Below, piece by piece: positions 17,756 to 26,203 of a DNA stretch of 64,000 nt. Origin of the DNA: Rhodococcus sp. 1168 (lineage in GTDB: Bacteria > Actinomycetota > Actinomycetes > Mycobacteriales > Mycobacteriaceae); the NCBI RefSeq assembly GCF_002091955.1, contig NZ_MKKY01000079.1, forward strand, positions 1-64,000, written 5' to 3'. The notes beneath the pieces were generated by a model, which saw nothing but the letters and a program-made list of their open reading frames with translations, was not told the DNA's origin and made no database searches. The position numbers and the translations under genes are program-made. The number at the start of each line of letters is the position of its first letter. The stretch's first letter is position 1.

Positions 17756-19441
17756 TCAGCCGCCGGGTGCGTCCACCGAATAGATTCGCCAGCGGATCAT
17801 GCCGCCCGGACCCACCACGCTCATCTCCCGAGCACCGAGGCCCGCTCCGTCCTCCCACAAACTGGGATACCGCGTGTTGATGGCATCCATGCCTCCGTCC
17901 GCCACGGGATCGGAGACCAAGATGTACCTGATGCCACTCGCTGCGGGGTCGTTGAGAACCGCGAAGAAATCGAAGTCGCTGGTGATCACGAATTGGTCGG
18001 GCCGGTTCGACGATAGCCAGATTCCCCAACTCTGGAAGCTATCGGAAAGTACCGATCCTTCTGGCAGATTCTGCCGATCGAGCCACTCGGCGATCGCCCG
18101 GTCGTCCTGGAAAAGTTGAAAGTAGTACTCCTGGTCCATCGGATTCGTCGAGGGCGACACAATCGACCGCAAACCGAACTGCACACTCTGATTCCCCACT
18201 GCCGGGTTCAGCATCGATATCCAGGTGACCGGAATGGACGTCACCGCGACGACGAGCATGGCCACACCGGGCAGATGCCGAGCCCATCCCGACGCACTCC
18301 GCGCACTCACTGTTGCCGGTGACCACCACGTCAAAATCGTGATGACCACAAGCGGAATGACAAAGATGTAGAACCTGAACCACCCGAAGGTGGTACCGGT
18401 GATTTGAGCCGCGGCCTGAAAGATGATCACCCCGCCGAACAGGGCGGTAGGGACGAAGGAGTCGAGGCGTCGTTGTCTTTGTGCGACAACAGCTGCAACA
18501 GCCAACACCACGAGCAGCAACGGCTGCATGCCGAAGATTCGAGCGAGAATTTCGCCACCGGCCGCGGCCAGGTCCACACCGCTCCCGCCTTGGTTCACCG
18601 CAGCCACCGATACCTGCGAGGAGTTTCCGTAGGGGGAGGTGATCTGCGAAATCGCCTCCCCGGTCAAGACCCACCCGGCAACTGCCCAGACCACGAATGC
18701 TGCCGCCGAGGGCAATCCCACGATCACGCCGTCGTGCAGAGCTGTCCCCAGAGCCCCCTTGTTTCCGGCGGTACCCCGATAACGCAACCAGGTCACCAGA
18801 AACACACCCACCACTGCTGCCGCCGCCACACTGAGCGCGTCGTAACGCACCAGATAACTCGCTCCGATCGCGAAACCCGCCCACGCCAAATCGAGCACGT
18901 CGTGAGTAGTCATCCACAACAACAACCGTCGAACAGCAACGACGACGAAGAAGATGAACGCGGCCTCGCTCAACCCCGTCGCGCCGTACTCGATGATCAT
19001 GGGATTGAGGGCGAAGGTGGCTACGGCGAGCCACCGCCATACCCGAGGCACGTTCCGGTCCAACGCAATACGACGAACGGCCACCACCGCGAGCGCCATG
19101 AATACCGCACTCTGCACCACACCTGCCAAACCCAGCGTCTTCATCTCCGGCCACACCGGAGTCAGCAACAGCAACGGGATCTCGACGACGCTCGGTAGTG
19201 GATTCCACACGAACCCGATCGCACCCAGATGCGGGTCACGGCTGAAGATTGTGTAGCCCGCATTGGCCACGCGAGAAGGACCGTCGCCGTCGATCAGGTT
19301 GTATGTCGATGCCAGCAGGTAGCCGACGACGCTGTAGAGCACCGCACACGGGAGGAACAGTGCATAGGTCCAGACACCCTCGTGCCGTGCAGGTTCAGCG
19401 ATGATCGGGGTCTCGGATCGCCGAACGTCCGTTACCGTCAC
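17756..19441 (-). CDS. polytopic membrane protein, GT-C glycosyltransferase-like
   Basis: A 561-residue protein with about eleven to thirteen membrane helices and a C-terminal extracytoplasmic domain of roughly 150 residues (from about 415). An acidic pair early in the first loop (NLIDGDGPSRVANA) and a later long soluble domain are the plan of GT-C transferases that use lipid-linked sugars (PMT/ArnT-like). The C-terminal domain has DDRAIAEWLDRQNLPEG, often seen after the membrane part of such enzymes. GTG at 19441 overlaps the upstream TAG by one base. As last gene of a four-gene operon with a cellulose-synthase-like GT2, it may decorate or extend the polymer outside the membrane. That is inference, and no catalytic residue is proven. 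Confidence 0.7.
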   Translation of the reverse strand: MTVTDVRRSETPIIAEPARHEGVWTYALFLPCAVLYSVVGYLLASTYNLIDGDGPSRVANAGYTIFSRDPHLGAIGFVWNPLPSVVEIPLLLLTPVWPEMKTLGLAGVVQSAVFMALAVVAVRRIALDRNVPRVWRWLAVATFALNPMIIEYGATGLSEAAFIFFVVVAVRRLLLWMTTHDVLDLAWAGFAIGASYLVRYDALSVAAAAVVGVFLVTWLRYRGTAGNKGALGTALHDGVIVGLPSAAAFVVWAVAGWVLTGEAISQITSPYGNSSQVSVAAVNQGGSGVDLAAAGGEILARIFGMQPLLLVVLAVAAVVAQRQRRLDSFVPTALFGGVIIFQAAAQITGTTFGWFRFYIFVIPLVVITILTWWSPATVSARSASGWARHLPGVAMLVVAVTSIPVTWISMLNPAVGNQSVQFGLRSIVSPSTNPMDQEYYFQLFQDDRAIAEWLDRQNLPEGSVLSDSFQSWGIWLSSNRPDQFVITSDFDFFAVLNDPAASGIRYILVSDPVADGGMDAINTRYPSLWEDGAGLGAREMSVVGPGGMIRWRIYSVDAPGG

Positions 19442-21429
19442 TACCGGGACGCCGCTCGTTTACGACGTCGATCCATCCACAACCCGGCCACCATCACGGC
19501 CGCAGCGACAACCACGGCCGACGCTCCGATCCAGAGCCACGTCACCCACCCACGCTCCGGTCCTGACACCGCGCCTGCCGGTCCGTCGCTCATCACTGTC
19601 ATCGGCACGGCCTCACCGCCGAGACCAGCAGCGACGACGTCGCCGGACAGATCCGCCCAACTTCCACCGGCAGTAGCTCGGTCGAGGACCGGCCCGACCA
19701 GGGACCACTCCCCCGTCGTCGTGATTGCTACGACGGTCCGATCGCCTTCCGCAAAGACCTGCAAAGACCCGATTCCGCCGTCGACGTCCATAGTCACGCC
19801 TTGATCGTTCGAGATCTTCACCGCCCCCTCGGCGACAGCCAACGGCGCCGATATCCCCGCCGCTCCGAGTGAGTCCGCATCGGCCACCACCAGAGCTCCC
19901 ATGCCGCTACCGACGACCTCGTCCATCGGTGCAACCATCGGCCGCATCACCGCGTTCGCGGTGGTCTGCATCGACGCCACCACGCGCGTCGCGTAGGACA
20001 ATCCCAGCACGCCATCGGCTTCCGGGTCCTGCTCGTCGAACGCGACCTGGAAGGTCGGCATGAGGCTGGTGGGTAGGGATTTGAATCCGCCGGTGCCGCC
20101 GCTACTTCCGGACACCGTGACCGTCGACTCCGGGTCGATCGAAAACTGGATCGGAGCAGTGAACGGAGTGCACCCGGCAGTCGGGCTGTAGGTCAGGGCC
20201 ACATTGAGGCCGACGGTGCGGGCGATGGCCCCGCCGGCGACGGTGAACGTCGTGTCCACTCGGCCGGAGGAATCCAACTCTTGCGCATGCATCACCTGAC
20301 CACCGGCAGAAATAGTGGCAGTGGCGGTGGCGTCGGACACCGGGGTGTAATCGGCCATCAGATGCACCTTCATACTGCCGGGCTGAGTCAGCCCGAAGGA
20401 ACTGGAGTCGAAGCCCGAAAACAGTTGCGCCGAGCCGAGAACCGACGTCGATGCGACGGCGCCGAGCTGCTCGAAGGTCAAGGTGTCGATACCCAGGATC
20501 TCATCAGCTTCCAGATTGGTCACCGTTGCGGACCGGACCTGAACGATTCGGTCGAGACCGGCAGTGAACACCCCGACCTGATCGGCCAGCGAAGAACCGG
20601 TTCCGTTGAGAACGAGAACGGACCCCGCGCCGGTATCGGTGATACTGGCCGCCGGCTCGGTGTCGTCGCGCACCACGACCGAACGGGTCAACCCACCACC
20701 ACCGACAGGGACCGGCGCCGTCCGCCCCAAAGGCCGTACCGATATCTGCACTGGAATGGGGCCGTACCGATGCACCAGGGCCGCAGCCAGAGTCAACACA
20801 CTCTCCTTCTCGGCGGTCGTCGGCTCCGGATCCACGAACACCTCCACGGTATCGAGCACCGAGGGAAAGAACTGCTGCACCGTCTCCGGGACTAGATCTG
20901 CAGCAATGAAACTGACCGCAAGGTCGGCCGCCGTCAGCCGCTGCGGCGCACCACACACCGCACTCGAACGGTCGAGCGGCCTGACGGTCATCCGCAGTGT
21001 CGCCACACCAGCAGCGGCATCGACGGCCGCACCCGCGAGATCTATCGAGAACGGAGTCACACGCTGACCCGACTCGATGTCAGGGATGTCCGCCGAGCCG
21101 AGAAAACGACCGTCGGCCGACGTGACCTCGAGATATCCCCGTCCGAGTTCGACAGGAGAGCGCAACTGACCGGTCAAGGCGAGCATCGAGCTCCCGGCCG
21201 GAACGGGGACCTGCACAGCCTGTTCCACGTCAGCCGCCTCGAAGACGATCTCGGATCCGAGACCCAACGACGGCCAATTCAGAACCAATGACTCACCGTC
21301 CTGATCCTCGATCGACTCGGAGGGCTGGGCGTCGACGGTCGACGCAAATCCCACCATCGACAGCGAAAGCACCAGTCCTACTACGAGACCCGAGCACGCC
21401 ATTCTCACTCGACCACAGATCGCATTCAC
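19441..21429 (-). CDS. BcsB-like anchored extracytoplasmic protein
   Basis: A 662-residue secreted, C-terminally anchored protein. The signal peptide covers residues 1 to about 35 (LVVGLVLSLSMVGFAS, then DAQPSE), and the final helix (WLWIGASAVVVAAAVMVAGL) is followed by a basic tail. The large beta-rich body resembles cellulose synthase subunit B in layout: two carbohydrate-binding-like/flavodoxin-like halves, a Cys in AVCGAPQRLTAADL, and a single C-terminal helix that would dock on the synthase. It overlaps the GT2 gene by four bases (ATGA). It probably accompanies the nascent glucan-like chain outside the membrane. Sequence similarity to BcsB is judged by eye only. Confidence 0.65.
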   Translation of the reverse strand: MNAICGRVRMACSGLVVGLVLSLSMVGFASTVDAQPSESIEDQDGESLVLNWPSLGLGSEIVFEAADVEQAVQVPVPAGSSMLALTGQLRSPVELGRGYLEVTSADGRFLGSADIPDIESGQRVTPFSIDLAGAAVDAAAGVATLRMTVRPLDRSSAVCGAPQRLTAADLAVSFIAADLVPETVQQFFPSVLDTVEVFVDPEPTTAEKESVLTLAAALVHRYGPIPVQISVRPLGRTAPVPVGGGGLTRSVVVRDDTEPAASITDTGAGSVLVLNGTGSSLADQVGVFTAGLDRIVQVRSATVTNLEADEILGIDTLTFEQLGAVASTSVLGSAQLFSGFDSSSFGLTQPGSMKVHLMADYTPVSDATATATISAGGQVMHAQELDSSGRVDTTFTVAGGAIARTVGLNVALTYSPTAGCTPFTAPIQFSIDPESTVTVSGSSGGTGGFKSLPTSLMPTFQVAFDEQDPEADGVLGLSYATRVVASMQTTANAVMRPMVAPMDEVVGSGMGALVVADADSLGAAGISAPLAVAEGAVKISNDQGVTMDVDGGIGSLQVFAEGDRTVVAITTTGEWSLVGPVLDRATAGGSWADLSGDVVAAGLGGEAVPMTVMSDGPAGAVSGPERGWVTWLWIGASAVVVAAAVMVAGLWMDRRRKRAASR

Positions 21430-22829
21430 TTGTTTCCCTCACCATTGTCCGACAGGCCATGAACAGTTTTTTCCCAATACGAAGCACGGAAGAAGAGTTG
21501 AAATAGCCCCTTGACCGCCGCGAGCCCCTGCATGACCCAGTACGCGGGCACGGTCAGCGCGGCGAGGAGAAGATACGGTTTGTCGGTTGCCCGCGTAGAG
21601 ATCAGCCCCAACATCAGTGTGACGACGTTCCCCAGTGTGAAGAGCAGCAGACTGACGTAGTAGATCGCGCCGGGTAGGAGCGTCTCCATGATCGCCGGAT
21701 GCCCGACGTACCAGAACAAGACGCTGGACCAGAAGATCAAGTTGATCACGTTGCTCAACGGCATCCCCAGCGTGGTGTTCGCAAACCGCAGAGTCGAAAC
21801 CAAGCCTATCTCACGCACCAGTTCCCGCGGCGAACGGAAGTGCACCAGAAAGGTCTGCAAGTAGCCCTTGTACCACCGGGAACGCTGACGAATCCAATTG
21901 ACCGGATCACTGTTTGCTTCCTCGAGAGTCACCGAGTCCATCAGTGCCGTCCGGTAACCGTGACGCGCCAGACGAATTCCCAAGTCGGCATCCTCGGTCA
22001 CGTTGAAGGAGTCCCAACCACCCAGCTCTCGCCACACACTGCTCCTGAAGTGATTCGAGGTTCCACCGAGCGGAATGACACATTTGCGTCGGGCAAGCGC
22101 GGGAAGCATGTAGGTGAACCACTGGTCGTACTCCATGGCGAACCACTTGGTCAGGATGTTCTGCTTCTCGTTGAAGTAACCGAGACGGGCTTGAATGCAG
22201 GCTACTTCCGATGGCGACTCGGCGAACATTACTGCAGCTCTGCGCAATTGAAGTGGATCAGGGATGTCCTCGGCGTCGTAGATGGTGGCGTACTCACTGC
22301 GCTCCAACTCGAGCGACATTCCATAGTTGCAGGCCTTCGGTTTCGTTCGGGGCTCGCTCGGTGGCACCAGTACCGGAGTGACACCGCCTACGTGCCCTTG
22401 CTCGAACGCCTCGATAGTGGCGGAATCGTCTGCTTCGAGCAGCAACAGAATGTCCAACTTGTCGGACGGGTAGTTCAACCGACCGACGCCGTCCATCAGC
22501 GTCCGAACGATCTCGGGTTCGTCGAATACCGGAAGCAGGACTGTGTAGTGGGGTAACTCGTCATCGGGGACAGCCAGCGCCCGCTCGTCGGACACACGCA
22601 CGGCAACGCTCTTGGTCATTCCGAGATGCAGCAGGTACGTCTTGTCGATGGTGGATGCCAGGTAATACAGGTTGACGACCACGACGATCGCGGTCAGTGT
22701 TTTGTCGGTCGCCAACACCAGCGACGTCGACAGCACCAACGCACACGCGAGCAGTCCGATCACCTGGCCACGTGTGAATGTCACTGCCGCGGACCAACGG
22801 GCGGGCAGTGCTTGGGTGTAGTCAGTCAC
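21426..22829 (-). CDS. processive family 2 glycosyltransferase, cellulose-synthase-like
   Basis: A 467-residue membrane synthase polymerising a beta-linked polysaccharide from a nucleotide sugar. Two N-terminal helices precede the GT-A domain. The motifs are in order: LLLEADDSATIEAF, YDAEDIPDP (D-x-D, about 185), TEDADLGIRLA (the TED catalytic Asp, about 276) and QRSRWYKGYLQT (QxxRW, about 316), followed by four C-terminal helices. This is the BcsA/NdvC-like processive arrangement, but there is no PilZ domain, so direct c-di-GMP control is not expected. The start is set at GTG 22829, overlapping the upstream stop by eight bases; the frame stays open to 23003. The product sugar is unknown; cellulose or another beta-glucan is the simplest guess. 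Confidence 0.85.
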   Translation of the reverse strand: MTDYTQALPARWSAAVTFTRGQVIGLLACALVLSTSLVLATDKTLTAIVVVVNLYYLASTIDKTYLLHLGMTKSVAVRVSDERALAVPDDELPHYTVLLPVFDEPEIVRTLMDGVGRLNYPSDKLDILLLLEADDSATIEAFEQGHVGGVTPVLVPPSEPRTKPKACNYGMSLELERSEYATIYDAEDIPDPLQLRRAAVMFAESPSEVACIQARLGYFNEKQNILTKWFAMEYDQWFTYMLPALARRKCVIPLGGTSNHFRSSVWRELGGWDSFNVTEDADLGIRLARHGYRTALMDSVTLEEANSDPVNWIRQRSRWYKGYLQTFLVHFRSPRELVREIGLVSTLRFANTTLGMPLSNVINLIFWSSVLFWYVGHPAIMETLLPGAIYYVSLLLFTLGNVVTLMLGLISTRATDKPYLLLAALTVPAYWVMQGLAAVKGLFQLFFRASYWEKTVHGLSDNGEGNK

Positions 22830-24375
22830 CGAAGGATCCGCTCGCCAGGATCGATTCGAGCGTCTCCACCAGGGTGTCCATGTACTTCTCCTGGCCCGAA
22901 TCCCACTCCGCGCTGCCCTGTTGGCGAGCCAACCAGTCGATCGGTCCAAGTACGGTTCCCTCGAACGTCGGCATCTCCGGCCGGGGAACGTTGCGAGGTT
23001 CATCCGCGCGCTTCGACATCATGAGATACACGCGCTGGAACACCTTGCCGTCGTCGGCGGACTGTGTCTTCCACGTCCACCCCAGCGCTGCCCACAGTGG
23101 TTCATTCGGAGTACTGACCTCGTCGGAACCGTTCTGCGAACCCACCACTACGACACCATGATCCAATTCGGCGAACTTCTCCTTCACACGGGCCGGCGGA
23201 TTCGACGCGTACCAGATCGAACCCCGGAAGCTGGAGAGAACACCCGCCGATCGGGCGGTGAACACGTCGAGAAACATCACTCGCTCAGGATCTCCGGCGA
23301 GGTCCAACTCGTACCGGACTACCGAGCCGCCGGGTCCCAGAATTGCCGGTCCCCAATCGAACCGTTCCTGCTCGCTCACAGTGAAACTGTTCGAATCCGC
23401 CAGGCTGTCGAGCCAATCGGTCGGGGCGGTCGCCATGCCCGATTCGCGCACCCTCGAAGCAGGAGCCGGAAGAACCGCAAGCGCCAGCAAGGCCACCAGA
23501 CCCAGCACGAACACCGAAATCAGCGACCGTTGGGGCATCGCCAGATACGCCGCGGGTTTACCGGCTCCCGGACGAGAGAACGCGTACGCGGCCGCGCAGC
23601 AACACGTCACGATGGACGGAACCACCAGACCCGCAGTACTCGACAGCGGTGTCAAGGCCACCGCGCCGAGAACGGTGCACACCGCCACAGCGAACGACAA
23701 CCTCCAACGCACCGGCCGGCGCACCATCGCAAACCACACGGCAAGAGTATTGAGACCAGCGACGACGAGACTGAACACCATGGGGGTGCCGCCGAAGTAC
23801 GCAGCGGTGAGCACTACCGTTCCCGGGAAGCAGAACGCCGTGAACAGAATAACGCGCCATCCGCGAAACGCCCGTCTGATGCCGAAATTGAGAATGCATC
23901 CGCAGAAGACCACCGCGAAAATTGGCACCAGCTCGATGTGCCACAGCGTCGCACTCGCCAAGAGTCGTGGGATCGCCATATACGTGCATCCGATAACCAC
24001 CACGCAGATGACCAGCGCCGCGATCCAGTCCAATTCTTTGTCGTCGATGACCCGCCCCTGAGTGACCTGACCGACTCCGTACCCGATCATGACCACCCAC
24101 ATCGGCAACAGAACCAGATAGAGCGTGGGCGCACCGTCGACTACTGCAAAAAAGTTTGCGGAAATCACCGGCGCGAATGCAATAGCCGTCGTCCCCGCAG
24201 TGAGCAGAAAGCGACCGACAAGGGTGAATTGCCTAGGAGCACGGATACTTCGAGAGATCCGCGTACGCAGAGCTTCTTTGTCGGGTGCCTGCACGTGAGC
24301 TGTTTGGTCCAACGTCATCGACGCGTCCGACGTACCGCAGCCGACATCGCGCTCCCCCTTGACATTTGCCATCAT
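22822..24375 (-). CDS. polytopic membrane protein of the cellulose-like operon
   Basis: A 517-residue protein I do not recognise. A soluble N-terminus (about 60 residues) is followed by eight to ten membrane helices up to about residue 320, then a mostly soluble C-terminal domain of roughly 200 residues that should lie outside the membrane (WLDSLADSNSFTVSEQERFDW onward). That domain contains a FLDVFTARSAGVLSSFRG stretch reminiscent of exosortase-associated EpsI-type domains, but no exosortase Cys/Arg/His set was found. It is the first gene of the four-gene operon and overlaps the GT2 gene, so a role in export or assembly of the polymer is inferred. Tandem ATGs at 24375 and 24372 are candidate starts; no strong ribosome site is visible. 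Confidence 0.6.
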   Translation of the reverse strand: MMANVKGERDVGCGTSDASMTLDQTAHVQAPDKEALRTRISRSIRAPRQFTLVGRFLLTAGTTAIAFAPVISANFFAVVDGAPTLYLVLLPMWVVMIGYGVGQVTQGRVIDDKELDWIAALVICVVVIGCTYMAIPRLLASATLWHIELVPIFAVVFCGCILNFGIRRAFRGWRVILFTAFCFPGTVVLTAAYFGGTPMVFSLVVAGLNTLAVWFAMVRRPVRWRLSFAVAVCTVLGAVALTPLSSTAGLVVPSIVTCCCAAAYAFSRPGAGKPAAYLAMPQRSLISVFVLGLVALLALAVLPAPASRVRESGMATAPTDWLDSLADSNSFTVSEQERFDWGPAILGPGGSVVRYELDLAGDPERVMFLDVFTARSAGVLSSFRGSIWYASNPPARVKEKFAELDHGVVVVGSQNGSDEVSTPNEPLWAALGWTWKTQSADDGKVFQRVYLMMSKRADEPRNVPRPEMPTFEGTVLGPIDWLARQQGSAEWDSGQEKYMDTLVETLESILASGSFGD

Positions 24376-24826
24376 GCCCGATCACCGCCAGGGTGGCGCA
24401 CCGGAGAATTACTGCATAGGCAGTAAAGCAAGTAAATCGAAAAAGTACAGCACGGTATCCACGTTAGTGAGGCAGCTCACCAACGGCACGAAACGGGCAT
24501 CAAGACCGAATGATGCGCAATATCAATACTTAAGATCATTTATTGCGAGGGGGCTTTACACGGCGCACTATTTTCCACCGATCGCTTGAATGGCACACTG
24601 AAAACATTCATTCGTATGAATGAACCATTCAAGCCGGGATGTCTCTGAGCCGGCGGGAAAAGACGCGAGAAACTCGGTCCACGACGCGGCGATATTCCGG
24701 TCGACGCTGCAGATTGCACTGTTCCAGCATCGGAATGCTCACGCTCAGCAGCAACGCCAGCATCGGCCAACACTGCGCTTGGTCGACACCTGCCCGGCGT
24801 CGACCCATCGTTGATACCTTGACTGG
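24376..24826. other. upstream region of the cellulose-like operon, no gene
   Basis: About 450 bases with lower GC than the neighbours, between the DUF1707 stop and the start of the 517-residue membrane protein. It should contain the promoter of the leftward operon. An inverted repeat at 24607-24624 is the only structure noted. A 155-codon minus-strand frame (24540-25007) covers it but overlaps the DUF1707 gene and has no recognisable features. Confidence 0.5.
24607..24624. promoter_or_regulatory. perfect inverted repeat, possible operator
   Basis: TTCATTC and GAATGAA flank GTAT, giving a perfect 7-bp inverted repeat about 235 bases upstream of the first gene of the cellulose-like operon. It is AT-rich in a GC-rich genome, which favours a regulatory site over chance. 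No matching copy was seen elsewhere in the window, so the regulator is unknown. Confidence 0.3.
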
Positions 24827-25243
24827 TCAGTGGCCTTCGTGGTCCTCGCTCGGCCAGAACACACACGCGATGAGCACGAGCGCCCAAATTCCAATCGGCA
24901 GTCCCGGCCAGAACTTGATCGCAGATCCGTCCATCAGACTTTGCACTCCCCAGATGCCCACCATCAGCACCGAACCGCCGACCCAGTACTGCCACTCTCT
25001 GAGCCACTCGCGCAGGTCATCTCGTGTACGTTTTTCGCTTGCGGTGGTGGCCGGTAGCAAAGGAGGAAGGTCGATCAGAGTGGCGGTGATCTGATCGATC
25101 GACCGGGCGCTGTTCACGTCTTCGATCCGATCGTTGTACTCCTCGCCACTCAAAGCGCCCCTGGCCAGAGCATCCGTGAGGTGGAGAGTTGCATCGAGGC
25201 GTTCCGCGTCGGTGGCTCGGCGAGTTGGCAGGTAGTCGGACAT
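24827..25243 (-). CDS. DUF1707 membrane protein
   Basis: A 138-residue protein. Residues about 7-60 are a DUF1707 domain (TRRATDAERLDATLHLTDAL, GALSGEEYNDRIEDVNSAR), a small helical module common in actinobacterial membrane and cell-wall proteins. It is followed by a linker and two helices (VGGSVLMVGIWGVQSLM and LPIGIWALVLIACVFW). The function is unknown. The ATG at 25243 is chosen because GGAG lies nine bases upstream. An alternative in-frame ATG at 25285 lies inside the large palindrome and would mirror the start of the divergent TetR gene. Control by that TetR protein is likely. Confidence 0.75.
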   Translation of the reverse strand: MSDYLPTRRATDAERLDATLHLTDALARGALSGEEYNDRIEDVNSARSIDQITATLIDLPPLLPATTASEKRTRDDLREWLREWQYWVGGSVLMVGIWGVQSLMDGSAIKFWPGLPIGIWALVLIACVFWPSEDHEGH

Positions 25244-25271
25244 GTTTTCGGACTCCATTCGATCGACACTG

Positions 25272-25317
25272 ACAACATTCAGCATAGAATACGTTTGTAT
25301 TCTATGCTGAATGTTGT
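25272..25317. promoter_or_regulatory. perfect 46-base palindrome between divergent genes
   Basis: Two 21-base arms (25272-25292 and 25297-25317) are exact reverse complements around the spacer GTTT. The core AGAATAC-GTTT-GTATTCT is a typical TetR-family operator shape. The palindrome covers the start codon of the rightward TetR gene and lies just upstream of the DUF1707 start. It therefore probably serves as an autoregulatory operator controlling both. The arms are longer than a single TetR dimer needs, so two dimers may bind, or the transcript may form a stable hairpin. Confidence 0.85.
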
Positions 25318-25912
25318 GCCCCAGACCTACGACCCCAGCGAGCGACGGCGACATGTCGGAAACATGCTGTTGGAATTGATCGCCGACGAAGGCCTCGCCG
25401 GAACAAACATCCGAGCAGTCGCTGAACGCGCCGACTGCTCCGTCGGGGCAATCCAGAAGTACTTCCGCACCAAGGACGACATGCTCGAATTCGCACTACA
25501 ACTCGTGGGCGAACGAGTGGAAGCAAGGCTCCAGTCGGTCGATCGCACCGGCACCCTCGTAGACGTCGTGCGGAGTTGGTTGCTCGCCACGCTCCCACTC
25601 GACGCCGAACGAAGAGCCGAAGCCCGGATTTGGGCGGAGTTTTCAGTCCGAGCGATCGGACATCGCCCGTATTCCGAAGCCGCCATCGCAGTCGACAACG
25701 ACATTCGTGCAGCACTCACCGAGTATCTCGAGGAGGGGCGACGACAAGGCGCCGTTTCTGCCGACATCGAAACTTCAACTGTGGCAGATGCATTGATCGC
25801 AACCAGTGACGGTCTTGCGCTGACAATGCTCTACGACGAGGGCAGAGAAGTGGAGGCGTTGGCCGCATTGGACGTGGTAGTCAATCGGCTCCTCCCACCC
25901 CCTGGAACCTGA
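25304..25912 (+). CDS. TetR-family transcriptional regulator
   Basis: A 202-residue regulator. Residues about 10-57 form the TetR helix-turn-helix (RRRHVGNMLLELIADEGLA, TNIRAVAERADCSVGAIQKY, FRTKDDMLEFALQ). The C-terminal ligand domain has a TetR_C-like helix pattern (EARIWAEFSVRAIGHRPYSE) as in AcrR/BetI-like repressors. The start is the ATG at 25304, inside the large palindrome. No ribosome site precedes it, so leaderless translation or an alternative downstream start is possible. It is divergent from the DUF1707 gene, which is its likeliest target besides itself. The ligand is unknown. Confidence 0.88.
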   Translation: MLNVVPQTYDPSERRRHVGNMLLELIADEGLAGTNIRAVAERADCSVGAIQKYFRTKDDMLEFALQLVGERVEARLQSVDRTGTLVDVVRSWLLATLPLDAERRAEARIWAEFSVRAIGHRPYSEAAIAVDNDIRAALTEYLEEGRRQGAVSADIETSTVADALIATSDGLALTMLYDEGREVEALAALDVVVNRLLPPPGT

Positions 25913-25930
25913 CGCCCAACAGCAAGGCAA

Positions 25931-25963
25931 GGGGTAAGGGGTTCGAGTCCCCTCACCGTCCCA
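25931..25963 (+). other. tRNA 3'-end-like fragment (candidate attachment-site remnant)
   Basis: AGGGGTTCGAGTCCCCT (25937-25953) is a perfect T-arm: a 5-bp stem around the invariant TTCGAGT loop. It is followed by CACCGTCCCA, like an acceptor strand plus a CA end. No matching 5' half, D-arm or anticodon arm lies upstream, so this is not a complete tRNA. Such 3' fragments typically mark the far end of an element that integrated into a tRNA gene. A truncated aldo/keto reductase begins nine bases further on, which supports a past insertion or deletion. Confidence 0.6.
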
Positions 25964-25971
25964 GCTTCTTC

Positions 25972-26192
25972 TCAGTAGCGTGGGCCGACAGCGTCAGGTG
26001 CACCGTCGAGGACATCGAGATCCTCTGCAGTAAGGATGCGCTGCGCAGCAACGAGATTGGCGTCGAGGTGAGCCGCCTTCGTCGTCCCCGGGATCGGGAT
26101 GACGTGCTGCCTTTGCGCCAACACCCACGCCAACGCGATGGCTGCCGGCGTCGTGGCGTGGCGATCAGACCGCGATGGCCACTCGTACAGAT
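25972..26192 (-). pseudogene. truncated aldo/keto reductase (C-terminal fragment)
   Basis: The minus strand encodes about 73 residues of an aldo/keto reductase C-terminus. These include ATTPAAIALAWVLAQRQ, VIPIPGTTKAAHLDANL and TAEDLDVLDGAP, ending GPRY-stop at 25972. The normal protein has about 280-330 residues, so the whole catalytic N-terminal barrel (Asp-Tyr-Lys-His) is missing. An in-frame stop precedes the fragment near 26190, where the regulator gene begins. No start or ribosome site is available. It is a relic, adjacent to the tRNA-like fragment. Confidence 0.8.
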
Positions 26193-26203
26193 GTCAACGA
26201 GAG

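Noticed and set aside
17574-17783. 69-codon plus-strand gene with one hydrophobic stretch
   Set aside because: Runs into the 3' end of the operon on the other strand and has no ribosome site; hydrophobic stretches arise easily in GC-rich shadow frames.
22921-23500. Exosortase in the 517-residue membrane protein
   Set aside because: The conserved Cys, Arg and His of exosortases are not present in the membrane part.
22921-24426. 501-codon frame opposite the 517-residue membrane protein
   Set aside because: Arg/His-rich antisense shadow with no domain features; the opposite strand has clear membrane helices and operon overlaps.
25880-25963. Complete tRNA gene
   Set aside because: Only the T-arm and 3' strand are present; no acceptor 5' strand, D-arm or anticodon arm can be folded upstream, which is the end of the TetR gene.
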